Source: Ruminococcaceae bacterium UBA794 (GTDB lineage: Bacteria; Bacillota; Clostridia; Oscillospirales; Ruminococcaceae). From it: a stretch of DNA of 12,339 nucleotides. The notes below the pieces were generated by a model. That model saw only the letters and a program-made list of their open reading frames with translations, made no database searches and was not told the origin of the DNA. Where the stretch lies: the NCBI GenBank assembly GCA_002304735.1, contig DBIU01000067.1, positions 1 to 12,339 of the forward strand, in the 5' to 3' direction. Positions 1-7,689 of this stretch are shown here, piece by piece. The translations under genes were made by a program, and so were the position numbers. How positions within the stretch are numbered: position 1 is the first letter of the stretch; each line of letters opens with the position of its first letter.

Positions 1-37
1 CCTGCACAAAAAACACCTCTTAAAATAAGTATTTATA

Positions 38-66
38 TTGACACCGTCCCTGTAATTTGCTATAAT
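38..66 (+). promoter_or_regulatory. Consensus housekeeping promoter for the membrane-protein gene pair
   Basis: TTGACA at 38-43 and TATAAT at 61-66 are separated by exactly 17 bases, a perfect match to the housekeeping (SigA-type) consensus. The start codon follows 34 bases after the -10 box, and a strong ribosome binding site (GGGAGGGA, 86-93) lies between. No operator-like palindrome is evident around it. Transcription from here probably covers both downstream genes, because the gap between them is only 15 bases and holds no terminator. Confidence 0.85.
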
Positions 67-100
67 GAAATTATAACTAAATTTTGGGAGGGAATTTACA

Positions 101-1981
101 ATGCTTGAGAAAAACTACACCAACGCGGAAGATAAGGGCAGATTTGGCTTTTCCGAAAGCGGAACGTTCCGCGCCGCCTACAAATCCGAAAGGCTTCTCA
201 CAATCGTCTTTTTCATAATTTTCATCGCCGCGGTAATCGGCGGAATTGCGGGAGGCTCGATTTTCCTTAGGACGAATATGGATAGTATTCCCCATTTGGA
301 CGACCCGACTTTCTTCGGAATGGTGGGAGCCGTTATCTTCATAGGCGCGGGAGTTTTGGGATTTGCGATAGCAAAAATCGGAACAGCCTACGTCAGACGC
401 GGTTATGAATGTACATACGACGCGACAGAGGAGGTTTTCACCGCGAATATCGGCGGCGACGTCCACACGATAAAATACTGCGACGTTTCCTCCGTAAAAT
501 TCACTCCGAGAGCCATTTTCAAGAAAGTAACCGGCTATGACGTCGATATTGCCGTGGGAAACCGCGTCGAGCATTTTTCGCTGACGTTCGAGGGGCAGTA
601 TCAGTCCGAGAAATCCACGCCGTTCTACATAATAAAGGAGCGAATGGGAATTATCGAAAACCGCCGTTCCGATGAAGCCGCAAAGCTCGCCGACATAAAA
701 AACGGCGCGGCTTCCCCGCTAAGACCCGAAGATATCGAAAAAGCCCGCGAACGCAGACAATCGGCGCTTGAAAGAACGGAAGCGCTTTATGAAATGCCCG
801 CCGTTCTGCCGCTTTCCGAGTCGGAACCCGCCGATGACTTGATGCCTTCGGTCGGCTTAAACAAGGCGCCCGCCGCCGAACGGATAAAGCTTTCGCCGAC
901 AGTCGAGGGCTTTGCGGCTGAACAAACGAGAATTGCCGAGGGCGAACGCGCGAAAAATCTCACTTCCATCGAGCAGGCGAACCGCGTCCGCGAGATTGAC
1001 GAAAAGGAAATCATCGCCCAAGGCTCGTTTTTCCTCGGGAAAGCAGGCGCTTCGCGAACGATTTGCATTATCGCGGAGATAATCCTGACGGGATTTTTAA
1101 TATTTTGGCTTGTGAGTTTCATCGGCGCTATGTCGTCGTGGCTTCGTTCTCCCATTGTTTACATTACAGTTGGCATAATCATCGCGTATATCATTATAAG
1201 TATGCCGCTCTTAGTTTATATTCGCAGCGGCAATGAATACCGCTATTCCGCGAACGCAAGGGAATTTTCGTTCTCCCGCCGCGACGGAAAAGGCGCTGTC
1301 GCTCATTTTTTCTACAAGGACGTTCTGAGCGTTGATTACGCGCCGCACAAGTTCCTTTGGCAAGACAACGGCTATTACGTCACGATTGAAACGAAAAGCG
1401 GATTTTACACCTACAAGTACGTTTTCCCGCGCTACAAGCACTCAATTTCGACAAAAGACCTGCCGTTCGAGGCAATCCGCAGCCGAATTGACCCGAATAT
1501 CAAGCTCCCCGAACAGAAAAGCGTGCGGCTGGCCCTGCCCTCAAAGCGGCTCGCGGTTTTCCTTGCCGCGGCGGCGGCGCTCACGGCAGCCGGAGTTTAC
1601 GCGGCAATGCAATACGTTAGCCTATGCACTACTCCCAATCTTGCCGATACGTTTGGCACGCTCACGCCATATGTTTTAATCGCGATTTCGGCGCCTTTCG
1701 GAGCGATATTCTTCCTGTGGAAAATCGCGCGCGGCGCAGAACACCGCTTCCGCGCGGACGACCGCGGGTTTATGCTCCGCCGAACGGACGGCACGGGGAA
1801 AACTCTCCGCGCTTCGTTTGACGAAATCGAGCAAATCCGCGTGAGAAAAGGCGTTTTCACGGCGCTTTTCAAGATAAAATGCAAAACGCGCGTTATCCGT
1901 CTGCGATTCATTTACCCGAGGGCTTTCAGCAGGCCTCGCCTTGAAGATACGCCGCTCGGAATTTTCCTAAAGAAAAGATAA
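101..1981 (+). CDS. Six-helix membrane protein with three repeated YcxB/PH-like units
   Basis: I do not recognise a named gene. The 626-residue protein contains three copies of one unit: two hydrophobic helices followed by a soluble beta-rich domain of about 80 residues. The predicted helices are about 32-56 and 70-94, 319-342 and 349-373, 483-506 and 520-541. The soluble domains are about 99-183, 377-461 and 545-626. Each unit ends in a related signature (STPF near 172, TKDLPF near 451, EDTPLG near 615). The soluble domains resemble the YcxB-like or bacterial PH-like domains of Firmicutes membrane proteins; this is a judgement by pattern, not a search result. A charged, probably helical linker (about 184-305) separates units 1 and 2. 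There is no signal peptide with a cleavage site, so the soluble domains are likely cytosolic. ATG is preceded by GGGAGGGA at a good distance. The next gene encodes a single unit of the same design, suggesting the two products interact. Function unknown. Confidence 0.85.
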   Translation: MLEKNYTNAEDKGRFGFSESGTFRAAYKSERLLTIVFFIIFIAAVIGGIAGGSIFLRTNMDSIPHLDDPTFFGMVGAVIFIGAGVLGFAIAKIGTAYVRRGYECTYDATEEVFTANIGGDVHTIKYCDVSSVKFTPRAIFKKVTGYDVDIAVGNRVEHFSLTFEGQYQSEKSTPFYIIKERMGIIENRRSDEAAKLADIKNGAASPLRPEDIEKARERRQSALERTEALYEMPAVLPLSESEPADDLMPSVGLNKAPAAERIKLSPTVEGFAAEQTRIAEGERAKNLTSIEQANRVREIDEKEIIAQGSFFLGKAGASRTICIIAEIILTGFLIFWLVSFIGAMSSWLRSPIVYITVGIIIAYIIISMPLLVYIRSGNEYRYSANAREFSFSRRDGKGAVAHFFYKDVLSVDYAPHKFLWQDNGYYVTIETKSGFYTYKYVFPRYKHSISTKDLPFEAIRSRIDPNIKLPEQKSVRLALPSKRLAVFLAAAAALTAAGVYAAMQYVSLCTTPNLADTFGTLTPYVLIAISAPFGAIFFLWKIARGAEHRFRADDRGFMLRRTDGTGKTLRASFDEIEQIRVRKGVFTALFKIKCKTRVIRLRFIYPRAFSRPRLEDTPLGIFLKKR

Positions 1982-1996
1982 ACGGAGGAATTACGC

Positions 1997-2686
1997 TTGG
2001 AAATCAATTTCAATCACCCCGACAACAACGACATTCCGCACCCCGAAAAGATTTTTCTCGGTTCGGGGGAGCTTAATCTCGCCTGTTCGCGGAGGAAAAC
2101 GATAATCGTTCTTGTGATACTTGCGGTTGTTTTCACGTTTTTGACGTCAAGATTATTCCACGTTGCGCCAATTTGGTTTAATATGAGGTCAAAATCGCTG
2201 ATAAAGCTCATTCCGCCCTGCGCGATGGTGATAATTTCTATATGCTCGGCAATTCTGAACATCGTTCGTCACGGCGACAAATACAAGTGGTACGCGACAG
2301 GCCGCGACTTCACAATCTCCCGCAAAAACAAGCCCTCGACGATAATCTTTTACAAAGAAGTCGTTTCCGTTGACTATGAGCCGCTGAAATTCCTGTATTT
2401 TTTCAATCAGGGCTATCGCGTCCGCGTGCAGACAACGCGCGATGAATACGAGTTTAAGTACGCGTTCCCGAAAGGAAAAGGCTCGAAGCGCTTTGAGGAT
2501 ACGCCGTTCGGGCTGCTTGCAAGAACGGTTGACAGCCTGCGGACAATGGGTCTTGATGACGCGATGCGCGACAACGCACTTCGGGACTATGACAAGCGGT
2601 CAATCGAGGACGTTTTCAGCGAAATTGTCGGCGAACAGCTTATCCGCGAGCGCGAAAAAAGCGACAACAAGGGATTTTTCCTATAA
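1997..2686 (+). CDS. Small two-helix membrane protein with one YcxB/PH-like domain
   Basis: The 229-residue protein has two predicted helices (about 34-50 and 68-90) and a beta-rich domain (about 94-175). This is the same unit that occurs three times in the upstream protein. It is closest to the second unit there: both carry SVDY followed by a KFL motif and a later KY-x-FP motif (SVDYEPLKFL near 124 here; SVDYAPHKFL near 410 upstream). A charged tail (about 180-229) is unique to this protein. The start is TTG, chosen because GGAGG at 1984-1988 lies 8 bases before it. Only 15 bases separate it from the upstream stop codon, so the two genes are almost certainly cotranscribed and may have arisen by duplication. 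A role in membrane-associated sensing or scaffolding is possible, but nothing in the sequence shows it. Confidence 0.85.
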   Translation: MEINFNHPDNNDIPHPEKIFLGSGELNLACSRRKTIIVLVILAVVFTFLTSRLFHVAPIWFNMRSKSLIKLIPPCAMVIISICSAILNIVRHGDKYKWYATGRDFTISRKNKPSTIIFYKEVVSVDYEPLKFLYFFNQGYRVRVQTTRDEYEFKYAFPKGKGSKRFEDTPFGLLARTVDSLRTMGLDDAMRDNALRDYDKRSIEDVFSEIVGEQLIREREKSDNKGFFL

Positions 2687-2690
2687 AACA

Positions 2691-2728
2691 AAACCGCACA
2701 AAGCCGTCAGACGCGCCTTGTGCGGTTT
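2691..2728. terminator. Bidirectional hairpin between convergent genes
   Basis: An 11-bp perfect stem (AAACCGCACAA at 2691-2701 with TTGTGCGGTTT at 2718-2728) encloses a 16-base loop. It begins 4 bases after one stop codon and ends 9 bases before the opposing one. Read on the minus strand the stem is followed by a T-rich tract (TGTTTTATA), and on the plus strand by a weaker one. It probably ends transcription from both sides, more efficiently for the minus-strand aminotransferase gene. Confidence 0.75.
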
Positions 2729-2737
2729 GACTTATAA

Positions 2738-4012
2738 TTACGCGTTCTTTTCGAGATAAGCAAGTCTTACGCAGACGCAGAACAGCTCCATTGCCTTTCT
2801 CAGCTCGTCGACCGACGGGAAAGTCGGCGCAATTCTGATGTTGCTGTCGTGGGGGTCCTTGCCGTAGGGATAGGTTGCGCCCGCCGTCGTCATAACAACG
2901 CCCGCTTCCTTTGCCAGCGCGACAATTCTCTTAGCGCAGCCCTCGGGCGCGTTAAACGAGATAAAATAGCCGCCCTTGGGGTTGGTCCACTCGCCTATTC
3001 CGCGCGGTGCAAGCTCGTTTTCGAGCATATACTTGACAATCTCGAATTTCGGGCGGATAATCGCCGCGTGAGCCTTCATATGCTTCTCGATGCCCTCGTA
3101 GTTCTTGAAATACTTCGCGTGGCGAAGCTGATTAAGCTTGTCGAAGCCGATAGTCTGAATAGCCATCTGCTTTTTTATGAAGTCAATGTTGTCCTTTGAC
3201 GCGCAGATAACCGCAAGACCGCCGCCCGGGAACGAGATTTTCGACGTTGAAGCGAACTCGAAAACCATATTCGGGCTGCCCGCCTTTTTGCACTCGTCAA
3301 TGATGTTGAGAAGCTCGTCGCGGTCGTCGTCATAGAGATTGTGAACGCAATAAGCGTTATCCCAGAAAATGCGGAAATCCTTAGCCTTGGGCTTGAGGTT
3401 CGCGAAACGGCGGACAACCTCGTCCGAGCAGGTAATTCCCATCGGGTTGGAGTACTTCGGAACGCACCAAACGCCCTTAATTTCCTCGTCCTCGGAAACG
3501 TACTTCTCAATCACGTCCATATCGGGACCGTCAGCCTTGTAAGGCACGGTAATCATCTCAATGCCGAGCGCCTCGCACATTGCGAAATGCCTGTCATAGC
3601 CAGGCGCAGGGCAAAGGAACTTAACTTTTTCGCACTTGCCCCACGGCTTGTCGCTTCCGAGAACGCCGAGCTGAAGCGCTCTGATAATGGTATCGTACAT
3701 CATCTGAAGCGAGGAATTGCCGCCGACGATAACCTCGTCCATACCGACGCCGAGCATCTCGGTGAAAAGCTCCTTGGCTTCGGGGATACCGTCGAGAACG
3801 CCGTAAGAACGGCAGTCCGCGCCGCTTTTCGACTTATAGTCGCCGTCAAGGCAACGCACGAGCATATTAATGGACAAATCAAGCTGCTCCGGAGCGGGAA
3901 CGCCGCGCGCCATCGTGAGATTAAGTCCCTTTTTCTTAAATTCCTCATAAAGCTCGGAAACCGCCTGTTTCTCGGCCGCGAGCTGTTCTTTTGTCATTTC
4001 GCTGTATTTCAT
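2738..4012 (-). CDS. PLP-dependent aminotransferase, MocR-like aminotransferase family
   Basis: A 424-residue fold-type I aminotransferase that transfers amino groups between an amino acid and a 2-oxo acid using pyridoxal phosphate in the cytosol. Recognisable elements in order: the small-domain entry with Y70-G, the SNPMG motif (N189-P190) and DNAY (D218, which pairs with the cofactor ring nitrogen). The Schiff-base lysine is K258 in STSKISFPGGG. The substrate-carboxylate arginine is R393 in NIRIAPTFP. The layout, with YSNPMGITCSDE and the FPGGG stretch, fits the family named Aminotran_MocR, which includes a Corynebacterium aspartate aminotransferase. There is no helix-turn-helix domain, so this is an enzyme and not a MocR regulator. 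Aspartate is the likeliest substrate by family, but this is not proven. ATG at 4012 is preceded by AAAGGAGA. The gene is monocistronic, with its own promoter and terminator. Confidence 0.93.
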   Translation of the reverse strand: MKYSEMTKEQLAAEKQAVSELYEEFKKKGLNLTMARGVPAPEQLDLSINMLVRCLDGDYKSKSGADCRSYGVLDGIPEAKELFTEMLGVGMDEVIVGGNSSLQMMYDTIIRALQLGVLGSDKPWGKCEKVKFLCPAPGYDRHFAMCEALGIEMITVPYKADGPDMDVIEKYVSEDEEIKGVWCVPKYSNPMGITCSDEVVRRFANLKPKAKDFRIFWDNAYCVHNLYDDDRDELLNIIDECKKAGSPNMVFEFASTSKISFPGGGLAVICASKDNIDFIKKQMAIQTIGFDKLNQLRHAKYFKNYEGIEKHMKAHAAIIRPKFEIVKYMLENELAPRGIGEWTNPKGGYFISFNAPEGCAKRIVALAKEAGVVMTTAGATYPYGKDPHDSNIRIAPTFPSVDELRKAMELFCVCVRLAYLEKNA

Positions 4013-4057
4013 AAAATTCTCCTTTCGGGATAGTTCAATCCGATTATCACTTACAAT

Positions 4058-4086
4058 ATTATATCACCCGCAGCACATTTTTGCAA
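4058..4086 (-). promoter_or_regulatory. Promoter of the aminotransferase gene
   Basis: Read on the minus strand, TTGCAA (4081-4086) and TATAAT (4058-4063) are 17 bases apart, and the -10 box carries an upstream TGA that makes an extended -10 (TGnTATAAT). It lies about 45 bases ahead of the ATG at 4012. This is a strong match to a housekeeping promoter. Confidence 0.8.
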
Positions 4087-4258
4087 GCGATTTTTCTCAA
4101 TCCTGCAAAAATTCGTCATATTACGCAAAAAATCGAATTATAAGCCGCCGCTTGCGTTAATAATGTACAATTTCTCTTTCAAAAAACGTTTTTCCTCTCC
4201 AAAAATCCCGCGAAACGATTAACGAAGCAAAAAACGGCATAAAATGCGCAAAATCCTC

Positions 4259-4287
4259 TTGTAAAACCGCGGGAAATATGGTATAAT
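4259..4287 (+). promoter_or_regulatory. Promoter of the secreted LRR/FIVAR/dockerin gene
   Basis: TTGTAA (4259-4264) and TATAAT (4282-4287) are spaced by 17 bases, with TGG directly before the -10 box forming an extended -10. The GTG start lies 37 bases further on, with AAGGAAG at 4310-4316 as ribosome binding site. This promoter may also transcribe smpB, which follows with no terminator between. Confidence 0.8.
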
Positions 4288-4324
4288 TTAATATATATAC
4301 CTTTGAAGAAAGGAAGTAAATATT

Positions 4325-6643
4325 GTGAAAAATAAGAAAAGAATTGTTGCGATAATAACGTCTTGGCTGTGCGCGGCGTCCGTTGCCGCGGGAACGGCTG
4401 TTCTGCCGCTTTCGGTAAGCGCGTTTGCGGCTGACGAGGAAGAATACACTTTCGATAAAAAGTACCGTCTGAACGAAGCGATTTACAGAAGCAGCTCGAT
4501 AGACCTATTCGATACCGACAACGACGCGGAAGTTCAAGACAAGCTTCTTGAAGTTTTCGAGAAGGCTTGCAGGAAGGATTATGACGAGATAACCTTCGGC
4601 GACCTGCTGAAAATCACAACGCTCAATCTCAGCAAAATGGAGCTTGAGGACATACCGCTTTGCTTGAAATATATGACAAATCTGCGCTCGCTCGACCTTT
4701 CGGACAATTATCTTCAGAACACGGAAAATGTAAGCAGGCTCGACCTGCGCGCGCTGAAAAAGCTGAACAAGCTTGATTTGAGCCACAACTACCTGACGAG
4801 CGTTCCCTCGTGGTACGTTCTCGACAGCATCGGAAAGAAGTACATAGACCACAATCTTCTGTCCGCAGACGACCAGCGCTCGATAAAGGCGCGGACCCCC
4901 GTTTATTACTTTATGAACGGCGAGGAAGTGGACGTAAACGCGCTGAAAAACCGAATACTCGAGGACATTGTTCTCGACGACGGAAGCGCTCTGCCGAAAT
5001 TCATCTACGACCCCGAATATCCCGCGTATGATTACGGCGAGGACCCGAATTGGAATTACCCGCTCAAAATCGAGGACTTCGGGCTTGCGGACAAGCTTGA
5101 CGAAAACGGCTGCATTTCCGTAAGCGAAAGCTATTCTTATGTCACGATAACGGTTAGGCTGTTTGACGACAAGAAAAACGACAATACTAAAGCGACGATA
5201 AAAGTATTTCTCCTCGACGGAAGCAGCCCGACGACGGCGAAAGCACGGCTTGAAACGCTGCTTGACGAGGTTGACGGGCTTGACAAGACGCTTTACACAT
5301 CGGGAAGCTGGACAAACTTTGAAACCGCGCAGAAAACCGCCAAAAGCATATTCGACTATAAAAATTCCGACGCGGAGATGCTGAAAACCGCGCTTGAACA
5401 GCTTGACGCCGCAAATAGGTCGCTTGTTTTAGGCATTGACGCGGACGCAAAAAAGCTGCTTACCGACCTTACGGCAGTCGGAAAGACGTATAAAGAGGAC
5501 GATTACACTCCCGATTCTTGGGACAGCCTTCAGCGCGCCGTCGAGCGGATAACCGCGATTGCCGCGGATACGAACTCGACGCTTTCCTCGGCGAAAAGCG
5601 CAATTCTCGCTTTCCAGAAAGCGCAAAAGGGGCTTGAAAAAACGCGTCTTTCCGCGCCGAACACGATACCGAAAGCCGACTTCGAGAAGATTTTCGGCGA
5701 AAACAAGTCCGTTTCCGCGAAAGGCACAACGCGCGGAGGAAGAAGCTATGAATGGAAATTTGTCGGAACAAATCTGACCGCGCCCGCGGACTTCAATCCC
5801 GAAATAACCGATACTCCGACCGGAGAGGACGCAATTTTGATTGAAAGCGGAAGAGCGGGCGGATATCTCGCGTTTTCAACGGAGCAGAGCGGCGATTTCC
5901 CCGGCAAGGGAACGCTTTCGATAAATGTTTCGGATAAGCTTGCGGACGGGACGTATTATCTGTATAAATTCGGCTCGTCGGGCGATTTCCAAAGCGAGGT
6001 TGCCGTAAAGAACGGCATAGCTTCCGTTCCCGTTTCCGAGGGCGGAACGTATTATATAAGCACGGTTCTGCAAAGATACGAACTTTCTTCGGACAAGCTT
6101 GCGATTGACGCGGACAATCACACGATAATCGTGCCGCTGTATAATTCTGGCTATAACGCAGCCGGCTTCAAGAAGCTGTTCAAATACGGAAGCGGCGTGA
6201 CCGTTTATGACGCGGAGGGAAAGCCTCTTTCAAGCGCTGACCGCGTAAAAACAGGAATGAAAGTTTCCTCGCCGAACGGCGCGGAATATGTGATAACGGT
6301 GATGGGCGACGTAAACGACGACGGCTGCATTAACGCAAAGGACGCGCTCGCAGTGCTGAAATACAGCGTTTCCGCGGCTGCAAAAAAGCCCGCTTCCACG
6401 GATAAGACGACCGAAACCGACAGCTCCGATAAGGACAAAGCCGCGTCCGATAAAGGCAAAACAACATCTTCCGACAAAAAGACCGACGAAAAGGAGCAGA
6501 TAAACGGCAATCCCGAAGCAAATCAAGAGCCCGAAAAAGCGTTCGGAGTAGGCGTTACGGGAATAAACGTTGCCGATGTAAACGGCGACGGCAATATAAA
6601 CGCAAAAGACGCGCTTCTCATTCTGAAAGCAAGCGTGAGGTAA
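4325..6643 (+). CDS. Secreted protein with leucine-rich repeats, two FIVAR modules and a split dockerin
   Basis: The 772-residue protein starts at GTG with a classic signal peptide (KNKKR, hydrophobic core to about 33, likely cleavage near AFAA-DEEE at 36). Residues 96-160 hold two to three leucine-rich repeats (TTLNLSKMELEDIP, RSLDLSDNYL, NKLDLSHNYLTSVP). Two FIVAR-type helical modules follow at about 302-368 and 373-440, each with the YT-x-x-SW signature. Residues 450-590 look like a beta-rich domain. The C-terminus carries two EF-hand-like dockerin segments, GDVNDDGCINAKDAL (661-675) and ADVNGDGNINAKDAL (750-764), both with the calcium ligands intact. Between them is a linker of about 66 residues rich in Lys, Ser, Thr and Asp, far longer than the usual dockerin linker. 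A dockerin normally docks a secreted protein on a cohesin-bearing scaffold. No catalytic domain is visible, so a binding or surface-display role is the likeliest. Confidence 0.9.
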   Translation: MKNKKRIVAIITSWLCAASVAAGTAVLPLSVSAFAADEEEYTFDKKYRLNEAIYRSSSIDLFDTDNDAEVQDKLLEVFEKACRKDYDEITFGDLLKITTLNLSKMELEDIPLCLKYMTNLRSLDLSDNYLQNTENVSRLDLRALKKLNKLDLSHNYLTSVPSWYVLDSIGKKYIDHNLLSADDQRSIKARTPVYYFMNGEEVDVNALKNRILEDIVLDDGSALPKFIYDPEYPAYDYGEDPNWNYPLKIEDFGLADKLDENGCISVSESYSYVTITVRLFDDKKNDNTKATIKVFLLDGSSPTTAKARLETLLDEVDGLDKTLYTSGSWTNFETAQKTAKSIFDYKNSDAEMLKTALEQLDAANRSLVLGIDADAKKLLTDLTAVGKTYKEDDYTPDSWDSLQRAVERITAIAADTNSTLSSAKSAILAFQKAQKGLEKTRLSAPNTIPKADFEKIFGENKSVSAKGTTRGGRSYEWKFVGTNLTAPADFNPEITDTPTGEDAILIESGRAGGYLAFSTEQSGDFPGKGTLSINVSDKLADGTYYLYKFGSSGDFQSEVAVKNGIASVPVSEGGTYYISTVLQRYELSSDKLAIDADNHTIIVPLYNSGYNAAGFKKLFKYGSGVTVYDAEGKPLSSADRVKTGMKVSSPNGAEYVITVMGDVNDDGCINAKDALAVLKYSVSAAAKKPASTDKTTETDSSDKDKAASDKGKTTSSDKKTDEKEQINGNPEANQEPEKAFGVGVTGINVADVNGDGNINAKDALLILKASVR

Positions 6644-6655
6644 CACGGAGGAAAA

Positions 6656-7111
6656 ATGAACACAAAAACAATTGCCGAAAACAGGCAGGTTCGTCACGAG
6701 TACTTTATCGTAGAGAGTCTTGAGGCGGGAATTGAGCTTTTCGGCACTGAAGTAAAATCAATACGCGCGGGCGGCGTGAATTTGAAGGATTCGTGGATTT
6801 CGATTGACAACGGAGAAGCGTTTATCCGCGGAATGCACATTTCGCCGTACGAAAAGGGAAACATCTTCAACCGCGACCCTTATCGCGTAAGGCGGCTTCT
6901 GCTGCACAAAAAGGAGATAATGAAGCTTTTCGGACAGGTTAAGCAGGGCGGCTATACGCTGATACCGATTTCGATGTATTTCAAGGACAGCCGCGTGAAG
7001 ATACAAGTGGGACTTTGCAAGGGCAAAAAGCTGTACGACAAGCGCGAAAGCTCCGCAAAGCGCGACGCGGAGCGAACAATCGACCGCGCAATCAAGGAAA
7101 GAAACAGATAA
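6656..7111 (+). CDS. smpB: SsrA-binding protein SmpB (trans-translation)
   Basis: SmpB binds tmRNA and delivers it to ribosomes stalled on broken messages, so that the nascent peptide is tagged for degradation and the ribosome is released. The 151-residue length is standard for the family. Family hallmarks are all present: the RHEYFI start, GIELFGTEVKSIR (about 25-37), NLKDSW, HISPYEKGNIFN, RRLLLHKKEI and the basic C-terminal tail after KKLYDKR that enters the decoding centre. ATG is preceded by GGAGG with normal spacing. The gene begins 12 bases after the stop codon of the secreted dockerin-protein gene, so it may be cotranscribed with it. A hairpin terminator follows. No tmRNA gene is present nearby. 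Confidence 0.97.
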   Translation: MNTKTIAENRQVRHEYFIVESLEAGIELFGTEVKSIRAGGVNLKDSWISIDNGEAFIRGMHISPYEKGNIFNRDPYRVRRLLLHKKEIMKLFGQVKQGGYTLIPISMYFKDSRVKIQVGLCKGKKLYDKRESSAKRDAERTIDRAIKERNR

Positions 7112-7165
7112 ATCAAAGCCGCTCCCTTTATCGACAGTCTGGGTAATTTATTTTTTCGACAGGCT

Positions 7166-7200
7166 AACCGCTCTCATATCCGAGAGCGGTTTAGTTTATT
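7166..7200 (+). terminator. Rho-independent terminator after smpB
   Basis: A perfect 10-bp stem (AACCGCTCTC at 7166-7175 with GAGAGCGGTT at 7182-7191) closes a 6-base loop and is followed by the T-rich TAGTTTATT. It lies 54 bases after the smpB stop codon. The opposite strand lacks a T-tract directly after the stem, so it acts mainly on plus-strand transcripts. Confidence 0.75.
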
Positions 7201-7201
7201 G

Positions 7202-7230
7202 AAAAAGTAGATTCCGCCCGCGATGCGGGC
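7202..7230 (-). terminator. Possible terminator of the SDR/thioesterase operon
   Basis: Read on the minus strand, a 6-bp GC-only stem (GCCCGC and GCGGGC, loop ATC, 7216-7230) lies 20 bases beyond the thioesterase stop codon. It is followed after 9 bases by five T residues (7202-7206). The gap between stem and T-tract is longer than usual, so this is tentative. Confidence 0.4.
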
Positions 7231-7250
7231 AGTGCGGATATTTCGCCGGT

Positions 7251-7679
7251 TTATTCCGCCATATCTTCCGCGGCGCATTTCTCCAAAATCGCGAAAAATT
7301 CGGGATTTCTCTTTTTGAAGTTAATCGGGCGAAACGTTTCCCCGTCAACGAACGCGTGAGAGCTTGTTCCCTCGCAGGCGACCGCGCCGTTCGGAAGAAC
7401 CGCCTCGTAGTAAAACTCAATTCTCGCCGCGTTAAGCCGCGTAATTCTGACGGAAACGCTGATTTCATCGTCATATTTCGCGGGCTGCCTGTACTTGCAG
7501 GTAATCCCCGCCACAGGCAGCATAACGCCGTCATCTTCCATTTTCGCATAGCTCGTTCCGAGCGCCTTTATATAGTCGGTGCGTGCCATTTCAAACCAAA
7601 CGGGATAAACCGCGTGGTGAACGACGCCCATTTTGTCGGTTTCGGCATAACGAACGGTAAGCTTTGTGCAGTTTGGCAT
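7251..7679 (-). CDS. Hotdog-fold acyl-CoA thioesterase (YbgC/4-hydroxybenzoyl-CoA thioesterase type)
   Basis: A 142-residue single-domain hotdog protein predicted to hydrolyse acyl-CoA thioesters in the cytosol. The N-terminal signature VRYAETDKMGVVHHAVYPVWFE (about 9-30) matches the 4HBT/YbgC active-site region. D15 sits where the catalytic aspartate lies in that family, followed by MG-x-V and H21-H22. The rest shows the expected strand pattern, including KYDDEISVSVRITRLNAARIEFYYE, and the length is normal. The gene is second in a minus-strand operon: its ATG lies 10 bases after the SDR stop codon and its GGAGG ribosome binding site falls within that gap. The acyl substrate cannot be told from sequence; short- or medium-chain acyl-CoA is typical of the family. 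Confidence 0.9.
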   Translation of the reverse strand: MPNCTKLTVRYAETDKMGVVHHAVYPVWFEMARTDYIKALGTSYAKMEDDGVMLPVAGITCKYRQPAKYDDEISVSVRITRLNAARIEFYYEAVLPNGAVACEGTSSHAFVDGETFRPINFKKRNPEFFAILEKCAAEDMAE

Positions 7680-7689
7680 AATTCCTCCG

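Larger units (their letters stand above)
4013..4324. other. 312-base divergent intergenic region
   Basis: It separates the minus-strand aminotransferase gene from the plus-strand secreted-protein gene and holds one promoter for each. Between them the DNA is A/T-rich with no convincing reading frame, RNA gene or riboswitch. One short perfect palindrome, AAAAACGTTTTT at 4182-4193, lies roughly midway between the two promoters. It could be a protein-binding site, but a palindrome of this simple composition may arise by chance. Confidence 0.6.

Noticed and set aside
2738..4012. A MocR-type transcription regulator, suggested by the family name of the aminotransferase
   Set aside because: The protein has no N-terminal winged helix-turn-helix; all 424 residues belong to the aminotransferase fold.
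3341..4033. A 230-codon open frame on the plus strand opposite the aminotransferase gene
   Set aside because: It lies almost wholly antisense to a clear enzyme gene, shows no domain, and would read through that gene's ribosome binding site.
6570..6600. A promoter for smpB inside the end of the dockerin-protein gene (TTGCCG and TATAAA)
   Set aside because: The spacing is 19 bases and the -35 box is poor. The stretch is also explained by the conserved dockerin codons.
7112..7250. A tmRNA (ssrA) gene next to smpB
   Set aside because: The gap is only 139 bases, too short for a tmRNA of about 350 bases. It contains a terminator and no tRNA-like acceptor end.
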